Below are positions 1 to 6,621 of a stretch of 30,577 nt of DNA, piece by piece. Source of the DNA: a virus. Below the pieces are notes generated by a model, which ran no database searches, was not told the origin of the DNA, and saw nothing but the letters and a program-made list of their open reading frames with translations. The DNA lies in the IMG/VR virus record IMGVR_UViG_3300034101_004187, positions 1-30,577 of that record; one strand, written 5' to 3'. Position 1 is the stretch's first letter; each line of letters opens with the position of its first letter. The position numbers and the translations under genes are program-made.

Positions 1-743
1 AGGACCTTGAACGCCTTCTCCTTCCGGGCCTGCTTGCGCGCGGTTTCAGATGCGCGAGCGCCCAGAGACACAAGCTTCGCACCCTTCTTCACGGAAGTCT
101 TCGGCTCGCCGGCTTCGGTGCTCATCTTGCGGGACTCGGTGCGGGCAGCCTGTCGGCCAGGGGCTGGACCGAGCACGGGGTCCTTGTCCGCGTCCGCCGG
201 CTTGAGGCCAAGGGTGACACCGGCAGTGGAGGTGGGCTTGGCGAAGCGGACGTTCTTGATCGCCTCCCCGTACTTCTCGATGGCCCGCTCGTTGGTGGGG
301 ATCTTTCCCTCCTCCATGCGGACACGCAGGGCGCGCGCAACGGCCTTGCGACCTGCGGGGCTGTCAAAGACTGCCTTGATGATGGGCTGGTACTCGGCCG
401 GGACAGAGGTCTGGAACTCCTGGCGGGCACCAGTGCGCTTGCGGCGCATCGCGGCGAGCTCCTGCGGGGAACCCTCGAAGTACCGCTCGTCCGTGGGCTT
501 GACGCCGCCGAGCACTGCCTGTCCTGCACCAATGCCCTCGATGCGGTCACCGGCATACACGGAGGCCATGGCAAGGTGGCCCGCGATGCTCTTGTCGACC
601 TTGCCTGCGTCGATCATCTTCTGGATGGACGACCGGATGTTCTCGGAGGAGTAGTCGCCACGGGACCGCTTCAAGACCTCGAGAACGTGGTCGGCGGTGA
701 GGGATTCAGGAACCTTGATCGGTCGCAGAGGTCGGGTTGCCAT
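1..743 (-). CDS. Hypothetical phage protein, 3' end beyond window edge
   Basis: An open leftward frame of at least 247 codons starts at ATG 743 and stays open to position 1, so the C-terminus is missing. The protein begins MATRPLRPIKVPESL and is rich in Lys, Arg and Ala. Residues from about 150 on look disordered, with stretches such as KKGAKLVSLGARASETARK. The ATG is preceded by GGGA about 8 nt upstream, and the gene overlaps the end of the upstream gene by 38 bp, which suggests translational coupling in a leftward operon (2084 to 1). No domain is recognised. Position beside other leftward genes, away from the replication block, suggests a virion or late protein; that is inference. Competing frames across the same bases are lower-quality shadows. 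Confidence 0.7.
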   Translation of the reverse strand, partial: MATRPLRPIKVPESLTADHVLEVLKRSRGDYSSENIRSSIQKMIDAGKVDKSIAGHLAMASVYAGDRIEGIGAGQAVLGGVKPTDERYFEGSPQELAAMRRKRTGARQEFQTSVPAEYQPIIKAVFDSPAGRKAVARALRVRMEEGKIPTNERAIEKYGEAIKNVRFAKPTSTAGVTLGLKPADADKDPVLGPAPGRQAARTESRKMSTEAGEPKTSVKKGAKLVSLGARASETARKQARKEKAFKV

Positions 744-1218
744 TGCTCATTCCCTGTTCGTGGGACGGGATCATTCTAAGCACAAACCTCGTCAGTTCCT
801 CCGCGGCAGTTCGGATTGCCACGCGATCCGTGTCCTGGATTGAGAGGCCCCTGATGCGCCTGCTGTCGGCCACGGCACGCACGACCTGTTTCCAGTTCGC
901 GTAGATCTCCTTGGGGTCCACGCTGTTCCGGTACTGCTTGCGTGCCTTGCGGTAGACCTTCATGTAGGAGTTGGGGCCGATGAAGTCCTTCTGCCCGGGC
1001 ATCGACAGGTTCTTCATGCAGAGCTGGAAGGTGGCGGGATCGACGAACCCCACCCGGCCGAGCACGATGATGGGGCAGCAGATGGCCCGGCACAGTGCGC
1101 GGAAGGCACGGGTCTTGTCGATGCCGTAGGGCCGCAGCTCGCGGATGTAGTACTCCTCCGACATGAGGCGCACGCCCCTGCCGAAGGAGATGACATGCTG
1201 CTCGCCTGCCTCACTCAA
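706..1218 (-). CDS. Hypothetical phage protein, 170 aa
   Basis: Middle gene of the leftward unit. The longest reading starts at TTG 1218, two bases after the upstream stop, with no clear Shine-Dalgarno. An alternative ATG at 1164 (MSEEYYIRELRPYG) has AGGGG about 10 nt upstream and could be the real start, giving 152 aa. The protein is basic and mixed helical, with Cys in the segment AFRALCRAICCPIIVLG and a Tyr/Lys-rich centre (SYMKVYRKARKQYRNS). I recognise no family. It lies between a disordered protein and another unknown gene, so a virion or assembly role is possible but not shown. Confidence 0.65.
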   Translation of the reverse strand: MSEAGEQHVISFGRGVRLMSEEYYIRELRPYGIDKTRAFRALCRAICCPIIVLGRVGFVDPATFQLCMKNLSMPGQKDFIGPNSYMKVYRKARKQYRNSVDPKEIYANWKQVVRAVADSRRIRGLSIQDTDRVAIRTAAEELTRFVLRMIPSHEQGMSNGNPTSATDQGS

Positions 1219-1220
1219 GG

Positions 1221-2084
1221 TCAGAAGCCGAGACGGAGCCTGAGCTCATCGAGGATGGAAGGCGGAAAATTGCCCAGCGCATCGGCCGCCTGGCTTGCAC
1301 GACCGGCAGCGACAGCGGCGCGGCGGCCAGCACGACCCGCGGTCATGTGCTTGGCGTAGGCGTCGGCGTCCAGTTCGGCCATGCGTCGGCGGAAGTCGGC
1401 ATCTCCCTGTGCGTACTGCTGCTGGGTGCGGGCGACGTCTTCCTCGCCGAGTTGACGGGCCTGCGTGGCGTAACCGATGTCGAAAGCGCGCTGTTCCTGC
1501 GCACGATCCATCATCTCCTGCGCCTGCCGGTAGTCCTCGCGGGTGAGGCCGGGCGCACTCTGGTAGATGGACGAAGCGGGCGCGGCGTCGATGCGGCCCA
1601 GCGTTTGGCTGAGCGCGGACGGGCCGATGGGTTGACGACGGGGTGCAGCCTTGGTTTCCGGTCGACCCACGGGAGCCGCCATCTTCTCACCCACACCGCG
1701 CGTTGAGTAGGGCGCGGGACGCGGGCCCGGAGCGGCTGGCTTGGCCTTGGTGGGGGCAGGCTCTGCGCGGGCGAGGAGCGCGGGCGGCTTCGGCGCGTTG
1801 CGGGCGAAACGCTCGGCAAGCTTGGCGGGTCGGCCTGCGCGCTCGGTACGGGCACGGGCGGTTTCGGCCGTCACCTTGCTGACGCGGCGGGGTCCGGACT
1901 TCTGTCGGAAGGGAGTAGCGGAGGGTGGCATCGCGGCGACAGGCAGGCCGCGGTTGGGTCCGGTGGTGAAGGTGCCGGATGGAGTGGCAGTGTCAAGGCC
2001 GATGAGGGAGTCGAGCATCTCGGAGATGCGAGACATTTGCGCATAGCGGTCGGCAAGACTTGAATTTGTCGGCTGAGATGCCAT
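1221..2084 (-). CDS. Hypothetical Ala/Pro/Arg-rich protein, possible virion protein
   Basis: First gene of the leftward unit, 287 aa from ATG 2084. Residues about 40-170 are low-complexity and rich in Ala, Pro, Arg and Lys (ERFARNAPKPPALLARAEPAPT is typical in style), so probably disordered. The C-terminal part (about 180-287) is Gln/Glu/Arg-rich and probably helical (REDYRQAQEMMDRAQEQR), ending in ILDELRLRLGF. The start has only a weak ribosome site. Such proteins often sit in the structural half of phage genomes, as minor virion or ejection proteins, but no family is recognised and the role is inferred only from position and composition. Confidence 0.65.
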   Translation of the reverse strand: MASQPTNSSLADRYAQMSRISEMLDSLIGLDTATPSGTFTTGPNRGLPVAAMPPSATPFRQKSGPRRVSKVTAETARARTERAGRPAKLAERFARNAPKPPALLARAEPAPTKAKPAAPGPRPAPYSTRGVGEKMAAPVGRPETKAAPRRQPIGPSALSQTLGRIDAAPASSIYQSAPGLTREDYRQAQEMMDRAQEQRAFDIGYATQARQLGEEDVARTQQQYAQGDADFRRRMAELDADAYAKHMTAGRAGRRAAVAAGRASQAADALGNFPPSILDELRLRLGF

Positions 2085-2110
2085 AATGGGCGTTCCAACA
2101 AGGAGAGAAG
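2085..2110. promoter_or_regulatory. 26 bp divergent intergenic gap between the leftward and rightward units
   Basis: Only 26 bp separate the two divergent start codons (ATG 2084 leftward, ATG 2111 rightward). AAGGAG for the rightward gene lies about 8 nt before its ATG. There is no room for two non-overlapping promoters, so promoters must overlap coding sequence, or one or both genes are expressed from elsewhere. I see no convincing hexamer pair inside the gap. Confidence 0.4.
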
Positions 2111-3526
2111 ATGACTGACTGGTTGCAGAACCCGTTGCAGTCGCTTGAGCCCGTCAAGGTGGCTCGGCGAATCATACAGAGGCAGTTTACCGCGCCGGGT
2201 GGCATGCGCGGACTATGGAGATGGAAGAATGACTGGTGGAGCTGGGAGGGCGGCACATGGCGTGTGCTTGACGAGGAGCGCATCCGGGACCGTGTGTGGC
2301 TTGTGCTGGAAGACGCGGTATACGAGCGGCAGACGCAGAACGGCCCCGTGCTGGTGCGATACAGCCCTGACAAGCAGAAGGTCGACGGGGTCGTGCGGGC
2401 GCTGGAGGCGTTGGTGCGGATCGAGGCTGAGGAGGTTCCGCTGTGGCTTGACGCGCCGGATGAGCGGTTCCCGCCTGGGGAGACTGTTGCTTTCCGGGAT
2501 CGGCTGGTAAACGTCAAGACGCTGGAGACGTGCCCGAGGCCTGCGCGGTGGTTCGACACGGCAATCCTGCCGGTGGACTACAAGCCGGATGCCCCCACCA
2601 GCAGATGGCAGCAGGCGGTTGCTGAGTGGGGTGAGGGCGATCCCGTGTGGGCCGAGTTGCTGGCGCGGTGGATGGGGTACTGCCTGATGGGCAACCGGAA
2701 GTACGCCAGGTGGATGCTGATGTACGGCAAGATCAGGGGAGGAAAGGGAACTATAAGTTCCACTATTCGGAAGTTGGTGGGCCGGGATGCGTTCATGGGC
2801 GCGAGCCTGGAGGACCTGGCGGGGGGCTTCGGCATGGACGGGCTGGAGCGGACGAAGGTGCTGAGCATCAACGAGGTGAGTGAGTTGGACGGGAAGAGCG
2901 GGGAGAGGGTGTGCCGGGTGGTCAAGAACATCGTGGGCCGTGACCCGATGACGGTGGACGCGAAGTACATGCGGCAGCAGCGGAACGTGATCGTGAACGC
3001 GGCGGTGATCATGCAGAGCAACGAGATCCCGGTGCTGCCCAACAAGGGCAGGGGCCTGAGCGGGAAGATGCTGGTGCTGCCGTTCGAGGTCAGCTTTGAG
3101 GGCAGGGAGGACCTAGACTTGGAGGCAGAGCTGGGGAAGGAGCTGGAGGGGATTGCGGCGTGGTGCGTGGCGGGCGCGCACAGGCTGGAGAACAGCAAGG
3201 CGGCGGATCGGTGGCCGATTCCGAAGGCTGCTGAGCGTGCGGTGCACCTGTACCACCTGCAGAACAACCCGTTCGATGCGTTCCTGGAGGCGCGGTTCGT
3301 GGCGAGGAAGGACGGGTTCGTGAGCAACGGGATTCTGCGGGCGCAGTGGGATGCGTGGACGAAGGCCAACAAGATCCGAATGCACGTCGCGAGCAACATG
3401 CTGCCGATGAAGGTGTCGCAGGGCAGCAGCTGGGACCTGAGGCAGGTGCGGCTGAGCGAATCGCAGGGACATGAGCGAGGAATTGCTGGGATGAGCCTGC
3501 GAAAGGAGTACGATGACGAGCACTAG
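2111..3526 (+). CDS. SF3 helicase / D5-like phage-plasmid primase C-terminal-type ATPase
   Basis: 471 aa. It matches the C-terminal helicase part of phage/plasmid (P4/D5-type) primases: a Walker A-type loop GKIRGGKGT at residues 206-214 (K212), a Walker B region TKVLSINEVSE with N254-E255, and a sensor-like segment AAVIMQSNEIP near 298-306. Residues about 1-190 look like the D5_N-type linker, with Trp-rich start. No archaeo-eukaryotic primase catalytic domain is visible, so the protein is shorter than full primase-helicases. By family it would be a hexameric 3'-5' helicase acting at replication initiation. AAGGAG precedes ATG 2111. Codon use is strongly G-ending (GTG, CTG, AAG), unlike the C-ending genes from 4.2 kb on. 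Confident on the ATPase family, less on whether it primes. Confidence 0.9.
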   Translation: MTDWLQNPLQSLEPVKVARRIIQRQFTAPGGMRGLWRWKNDWWSWEGGTWRVLDEERIRDRVWLVLEDAVYERQTQNGPVLVRYSPDKQKVDGVVRALEALVRIEAEEVPLWLDAPDERFPPGETVAFRDRLVNVKTLETCPRPARWFDTAILPVDYKPDAPTSRWQQAVAEWGEGDPVWAELLARWMGYCLMGNRKYARWMLMYGKIRGGKGTISSTIRKLVGRDAFMGASLEDLAGGFGMDGLERTKVLSINEVSELDGKSGERVCRVVKNIVGRDPMTVDAKYMRQQRNVIVNAAVIMQSNEIPVLPNKGRGLSGKMLVLPFEVSFEGREDLDLEAELGKELEGIAAWCVAGAHRLENSKAADRWPIPKAAERAVHLYHLQNNPFDAFLEARFVARKDGFVSNGILRAQWDAWTKANKIRMHVASNMLPMKVSQGSSWDLRQVRLSESQGHERGIAGMSLRKEYDDEH

Positions 3527-3534
3527 GAGGCGCG

Positions 3535-3786
3535 ATGGCTCAACCGGACCAGGACATGATGGGCTGCGACCAGGTGATGGGTGTAGTCATGGGCGATGTA
3601 ACCCAGCGGGCAAGTGCCGCGATGAAGTACCTGGAGTGGCTGGAGGGCGTGACTGGTCCCCGGTGGATCGGGACTGAGCGCGGTGCGGTCAAGCAGGAGG
3701 GTCGGAAGGCCAGCGACGGGGAGCTGGAGGTCCGGAAGGCCGCGTTGCACTACCTGCGGCTGCACTTCCTGGGCGAGATGGACTGA
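3535..3786 (+). CDS. Small hypothetical protein, 83 aa
   Basis: Starts at ATG 3535, with AGGAGG (spacing about 5 nt) lying just after the helicase stop, so it is co-transcribed with the helicase. The protein is acidic at its start (MAQPDQDMMGCDQVMG) and helical toward the end (VRKAALHYLRLHFLGEMD). No domain is recognised. Its position directly downstream of the helicase and just before a terminator makes a small replication-associated or accessory role plausible, without proof. Confidence 0.7.
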   Translation: MAQPDQDMMGCDQVMGVVMGDVTQRASAAMKYLEWLEGVTGPRWIGTERGAVKQEGRKASDGELEVRKAALHYLRLHFLGEMD

Positions 3787-3810
3787 TAACGAGCTTCTTC
3801 TCTCCATGCG

Positions 3811-3836
3811 CCCCTGCCACCTTCGGGTGGTGGGGG
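3811..3836 (+). terminator. Hairpin terminator after the helicase operon
   Basis: CCCCTGCCACC and GGTGGTGGGGG pair (with two G-T pairs) around a TTCG loop closed by C-G, the very stable UNCG tetraloop type. It starts about 25 nt after the 3535-3786 gene. The following tract (TGTTTGCTTATG) is only moderately T-rich. It fits an intrinsic terminator closing the helicase operon. Confidence 0.7.
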
Positions 3837-3869
3837 TGTTTGCTTATGGGGCCAAGGGGGCGTACCGGA

Positions 3870-3898
3870 GTGACCTGGTGGTTTCTATCCTTTATATA
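3870..3898 (+). promoter_or_regulatory. Candidate sigma70-type promoter
   Basis: GTGACC (3870-3875), 17 bp spacer, TATATA (3893-3898): four of six matches to each sigma70 consensus box, at the left edge of the AT-rich island. It would read rightward toward the gene at 4204. Host sigma preferences are unknown. Confidence 0.35.
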
Positions 3899-3965
3899 TA
3901 ACTATCTCTACGAAGGAAAGAAAGGTTGGTATTACTGGTACGGGTTAGGGGTTTGGTAGGGAATT

Positions 3966-3995
3966 TTGAGAGGGATTGACCCTTTCCCATATTAT
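3966..3995 (+). promoter_or_regulatory. Candidate sigma70-type promoter upstream of the 4.2 kb gene series
   Basis: TTGAGA (3966-3971), 18 bp spacer, TATTAT (3990-3995): five of six matches in each box, the best promoter-like pair I found. A start near 4002 would give a leader of about 200 nt containing the 4120-4148 hairpin before GTG 4204. Confidence 0.5.
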
Positions 3996-4119
3996 CAGAC
4001 CCCAACGCAGGGGCCGCTACCCCCTCCCTCGACCGTGCTAGCGCGTGGCGCGGTCAGCGCAAAACGGCGCAGAGGCTCCTCGACGGGCGGGCGGTTGAGC
4101 GCGTGGTCGCGGCGCTTCC

Positions 4120-4148
4120 GTGACCTCCCTTCTTGCGAAGGAGGTCAC
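4120..4148 (+). repeat. Leader hairpin with TTGC loop
   Basis: Perfect 9 bp arms GTGACCTCC (4120-4128) and GGAGGTCAC (4140-4148); TTC/GAA extends the stem past one bulged C, leaving a TTGC loop. It lies 55 nt before GTG 4204. The same loop recurs in three further intergenic hairpins (4573, 5019, 5252). It could be a terminator/attenuator or an RNA-processing site. Confidence 0.6.
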
Positions 4149-4203
4149 TACCGCGTGTTGCGGTTGTGTCCATCCTGCATCCGTTTGCGAAAGGACGCCC
4201 ACC

Positions 4204-4563
4204 GTGGCTACCCGAACTGCTGCCGTTTCCACCGTTTCCGCTGACCTCGCCGCTGCTATCGCCCGTGCCGAGGCTGCCGAAGCCCGTGCCGCTGCCGCCG
4301 AGGCGCGCGCCGCCCGACTCGCCATCGAGTCCTGCGACTACGAACTCGTCGTGACCACCGGCATCCCCTCCAAGTTCGCCGGCGCGCCCGCGTGGGGCAC
4401 GGTCGAGTTCGTCAACCGCCGCACGGGCGACAAGCGCGAGATGCGCTACGTCTCGGAGCGCACCTCGACCCGGGCTGATGGCGCGACCGTCCTGACGGTC
4501 TACGCCAACAAGCCCGCGCCCGCTGCGCCCGTCGCGTCCAGCGACGCTCCCGCCGCCTCGTGA
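4204..4563 (+). CDS. Hypothetical Ala-rich coiled-coil protein, 119 aa
   Basis: Start chosen at GTG 4204 because GCGAAAGGA (4187-4195) lies at ribosome-site distance; longer upstream readings run through the leader hairpin. Residues about 12-40 are an Ala/Glu/Arg helix (AEAAEARAAAAEARAARLA) that should form a coiled coil. Residues 45-100 look like a small beta domain, and the tail is Ala/Pro/Ser-rich (PAPAAPVASSDAPAAS). No family is recognised. First gene after the candidate promoters and the first of a series separated by hairpins. The alanine and C-ending codon use is extreme. Confidence 0.65.
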   Translation: MATRTAAVSTVSADLAAAIARAEAAEARAAAAEARAARLAIESCDYELVVTTGIPSKFAGAPAWGTVEFVNRRTGDKREMRYVSERTSTRADGATVLTVYANKPAPAAPVASSDAPAAS

Positions 4564-4572
4564 CGCCCCTGC

Positions 4573-4605
4573 GCCCCCCTCCCCCTCTTGCGAGGGGAGG
4601 GGGGC
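4573..4605 (+). terminator. Intergenic hairpin with TTGC loop
   Basis: GCCCCCCTCCCC pairs with GGGGAGGGGGGC; a bulged C, then TC/GA and a TTGC loop. It follows the 4204-4563 stop by 10 nt and is followed by TTTCTCTCTCTC, so it looks like an intrinsic terminator. Confidence 0.7.
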
Positions 4606-4670
4606 TTTCTCTCTCTCCCGTGCGTCCCGTGTGTCGCACACCAACCCCGTGCTCGCGAAAGGAGCATTCC

Positions 4671-5012
4671 GTGTTTGACTATTCCCGTCTTGAGTCCGAC
4701 CTCGTCGTCCTGCGTTCCGTCCGCGACATCATCGCCGCAGCGGCGGGCTCCGCGCGTCTCGCGTCCGTCCCTCGCCTCAACCCCGACGTCGGCGCAACCA
4801 CGGACATCGGCATCGCGGTCGAGTACCTCGACGCCGCCATGGACCAGATCGACGAGGCCATCGCGACCATCGCGCCCCACATGCCGGGCTACACCCCGCC
4901 GTCCGCGGAGATGGACGGAGACCGCGACGCCGGCCTCGTCTGCGCCTCCTGCCAGCACGACCTGGAGCAGGACGCTGACTTCCGCTGCGTACGGTGCGGT
5001 ACGCCCTCGTGA
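4671..5012 (+). CDS. Hypothetical protein with C-terminal zinc ribbon, 113 aa
   Basis: Start chosen at GTG 4671, preceded by GCGAAAGGAG (4655-4664); an upstream start at 4560 would translate the terminator hairpin. N-terminal helical part (MFDYSRLESDLVVLRSVRD) and a central amphipathic helix (EYLDAAMDQIDEAIATI). The C-terminus carries two CxxC pairs, CASC and CVRC, spaced as in short zinc ribbons (near residues 92-110). Zinc ribbons of this kind bind nucleic acid or protein; which one cannot be told here. It is flanked by hairpins on both sides. Confidence 0.65.
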   Translation: MFDYSRLESDLVVLRSVRDIIAAAAGSARLASVPRLNPDVGATTDIGIAVEYLDAAMDQIDEAIATIAPHMPGYTPPSAEMDGDRDAGLVCASCQHDLEQDADFRCVRCGTPS

Positions 5013-5018
5013 CCCCTT

Positions 5019-5054
5019 GGGGGTACTTCCCGCTTGCGCGGGGGAAGTACCCCC
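5019..5054 (+). terminator. Intergenic hairpin with TTGC loop
   Basis: Perfect 13 bp arms GGGGGTACTTCCC (5019-5031) and GGGAAGTACCCCC (5042-5054), then GC/GC and a TTGC loop with two extra G on one side. It begins 7 nt after the preceding stop and is followed by TTTCCCCCC. Confidence 0.7.
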
Positions 5055-5098
5055 TTTCCCCCCTCCCCCCACCATCCAACTCCAACCCCGAGGACACC

Positions 5099-5242
5099 AT
5101 GAACGACGACGAACCCAACACCGAGACCTGCGACGGCTGCGAACAGCAGTTCGACCCCGAACTCCTCACCACCTGCCGTTACACCGAGTCCGATGGCAAC
5201 ATCGAATGCCTCCGGTTCTGTCCCTCTTGCATTTCCCACTGA
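5099..5242 (+). CDS. Small zinc-finger-like protein, 47 aa
   Basis: Start at ATG 5099, after GAGGACACC. The 47 aa protein has CDGC near residues 11-14, further Cys at about 26 and 37, and FCPSC at the end, so it has enough cysteines for one or two zinc sites. It is acidic at the start (MNDDEPNTETCDGC). It may be a treble-clef or zinc-ribbon mini-protein; no named family is recognised. Lying between two hairpins, it appears to be a separately terminated small gene, next to another CxxC protein (4671-5012). Confidence 0.6.
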   Translation: MNDDEPNTETCDGCEQQFDPELLTTCRYTESDGNIECLRFCPSCISH

Positions 5243-5251
5243 TCTCCTACA

Positions 5252-5292
5252 CCCCGTGCGGGGGGAGTGCTTGCGCACCCCCCGCACGGGGG
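5252..5292 (+). terminator. Intergenic hairpin with TTGC loop and T-rich tail
   Basis: CCCCGTGC and GCACGGGG form the base, followed by a G/C run and TGC/GCA around a TTGC loop. It begins 10 nt after the preceding stop. The following 40 nt are very T/C-rich (GTTTCTTTCTTCTTTC), the best poly-T-like tail of this series. Confidence 0.75.
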
Positions 5293-5340
5293 TTGCACTC
5301 GTTTCTTTCTTCTTTCTTTCTCTTTCTTACGGAGTCCACA

Positions 5341-5940
5341 ATGGACATCAAGTTCGATTCGCTCGCGTCCGCCGACCTGTCCGCCTTCCGCTACGCCTCG
5401 TCCACCGACTACCCCAACGGCCGCTACTCCGCGACCATCACGAAGGTCGAGCCCCAGACCTCGGACAAGAACGGCGACTTCTGCCTGCGCTTCCGCCTCA
5501 CGCTCGCCGTCGACCAGGCCCAGGGCATGCCCCGCCTGACCGTCACGGACCTCATCTCCTTCACCAACGGCACCGCCTTCTCCGCGGTCGGTGCCAACGT
5601 GTTCTGCGACCTCGTCGAATGCGTCGGCCTGTCCCGTGACTCGGTTCGCAACACCTGCAACCAGCTCCGCGACGCCCTCGCATCCGCCGACAAGCCCGGC
5701 GTCATCTCGTCCTTCCGCTCCATTGCCGAGTACGCGTCCGCCCTCGCCGGCTCCCGCGTCGCTCCCAACATCGAGTGGAAGGCCAGCGGTGACCGCGAGT
5801 TCGCCAACGTCCGCGGCTCGGCTGCCTGCCCCTCCTACCTCTCGGCCGCCAACGAGGTCGACCCCGGTGCCTCGTTCACCGGCGATGACTGCGACATGGA
5901 ACGCCAGCCCAAGCGCAAGCTCAAGGCCGTGCGTCGCTGA
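5341..5940 (+). CDS. Hypothetical protein, possible ssDNA-binding (OB-fold-like) protein, 199 aa
   Basis: Start at ATG 5341, after ACGGAGTCCACA (GGAG). Longer in-frame readings to the left would cross three other genes and two terminators. Residues about 20-75 (YPNGRYSATITKVEPQ, then FCLRFRLTLAVDQ) have the alternating pattern of a beta barrel and resemble phage DUF669/SSB-like proteins that limit or coat single strands. The tail is basic (ERQPKRKLKAVRR). A second protein of similar style lies at 25451-25972 beside the Sak4-like gene. Function is a guess from pattern only; not identified by a clear motif. Confidence 0.65.
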   Translation: MDIKFDSLASADLSAFRYASSTDYPNGRYSATITKVEPQTSDKNGDFCLRFRLTLAVDQAQGMPRLTVTDLISFTNGTAFSAVGANVFCDLVECVGLSRDSVRNTCNQLRDALASADKPGVISSFRSIAEYASALAGSRVAPNIEWKASGDREFANVRGSAACPSYLSAANEVDPGASFTGDDCDMERQPKRKLKAVRR

Positions 5941-5955
5941 GTCCATCCACTCGCT

Positions 5956-5991
5956 CCCCCACCAGCCTCTGCTCCTGCATGCTGGTGGGGG
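5956..5991 (+). terminator. Intergenic hairpin whose arms are inverted GCTGGTGGGGG motifs
   Basis: Perfect 11 bp arms CCCCCACCAGC (5956-5966) and GCTGGTGGGGG (5981-5991) with a 14 nt loop, 15 nt after the preceding stop. Both arms are copies of the Chi-like motif that recurs throughout the window. No T-tract follows, so it may be a terminator, a processed hairpin, or a DNA-level site. Confidence 0.6.
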
Positions 5992-6016
5992 ACGGGCTCT
6001 CCGCGAAAGGAACCAC

Positions 6017-6598
6017 ATGCCATCTCCATCTCTTCCGTCTCTCACCGTCGCCGCCCTCCTCACTCCCATCCCGTTCTCGTGCTGGGTCGTTCGCCACTCC
6101 GAGATCGACGCCGTCACCCCCACCACGCTGCCCAACCTCCCGCTCACCGAAGACCACCGTCCCTACTTCTCAGCCCCAGCCCACGACACGCTCGCCGAGC
6201 CCATCTCAGTCCCCGCCGAAGTCGATGGCTCCTACACCGAGGAGTTCTCGTTCCGCGCCGCGTGGGAACTGACCCGCTCGCTCGAGTCCCTGCCCGGCCC
6301 GTGGCAACACGCCTACCGCCAGTGGAATCGTCGCCTCTCCGAGCACGACCTCTCCATGTCCGCTGGCGGCGCGCACCGTTACGCCCAACCCCAACCCGCG
6401 CGCATCACCCCGCGACCACCGTCCCCCGCCATCCTCTCCACCTGCCAGCACGATCAGCGCCGCGCACTCCGCGCACGCCTGTACCGCCGACTCGGCATCG
6501 TCCGCTGTGCCCGCACCAACCGACTTGCCCGTGACCCCGACTCGTCGTGGACCTCCCACGCCCCTCTCGACCGGCGTGTCCTCTGGGCCCAGACCTGA
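6017..6598 (+). CDS. Hypothetical protein, 193 aa
   Basis: Start chosen at ATG 6017, preceded by GCGAAAGGA (6003-6011), the same leader as the genes at 4204 and 4671. The N-terminus (MPSPSLPSLTVAALLTPIPF) is hydrophobic, but it lacks a basic n-region, so a signal peptide is doubtful. The middle has Trp-rich helices (FRAAWELTRSLESLPGPW). The C-terminal half is Arg/Pro-rich and ends VLWAQT. No family is recognised. Strongly C-ending codons match its neighbours. Confidence 0.6.
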   Translation: MPSPSLPSLTVAALLTPIPFSCWVVRHSEIDAVTPTTLPNLPLTEDHRPYFSAPAHDTLAEPISVPAEVDGSYTEEFSFRAAWELTRSLESLPGPWQHAYRQWNRRLSEHDLSMSAGGAHRYAQPQPARITPRPPSPAILSTCQHDQRRALRARLYRRLGIVRCARTNRLARDPDSSWTSHAPLDRRVLWAQT

Positions 6599-6621
6599 CC
6601 ACCACCCCCGTCCTTTCGCAT

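Larger units (their letters stand above)
3837..4203. other. AT-rich non-coding region; candidate replication origin or leader
   Basis: About 370 bp without a convincing gene. Positions 3880-3995 are markedly AT-rich for this genome (TTTATATATAAC at 3891-3902, CATATTATC near 3989). It carries three TGGTA copies (3927, 3936, 3954) in a G-rich strand, two promoter-like hexamer pairs, and a strong hairpin at 4120-4148. GC skew changes sign across it: G-rich on this strand to the left, C-rich to the right. That combination fits a control region or origin; this is inference. Confidence 0.5.

Noticed and set aside
3891-3902. TATA-rich stretch as evidence of an archaeal or eukaryotic virus
   Set aside because: Shine-Dalgarno sites, phage-type genes and the lipobox indicate a bacterial virus; the stretch fits a bacterial promoter or origin.
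4588-5940. 450 aa frame spanning several genes
   Set aside because: Only its final 199 codons (from ATG 5341) are credible; the upstream part crosses two other genes in a different frame and terminator hairpins.
5179-6147. 322 aa leftward frame
   Set aside because: Complement of the 5341-5940 gene; it has no Shine-Dalgarno and crosses hairpins.
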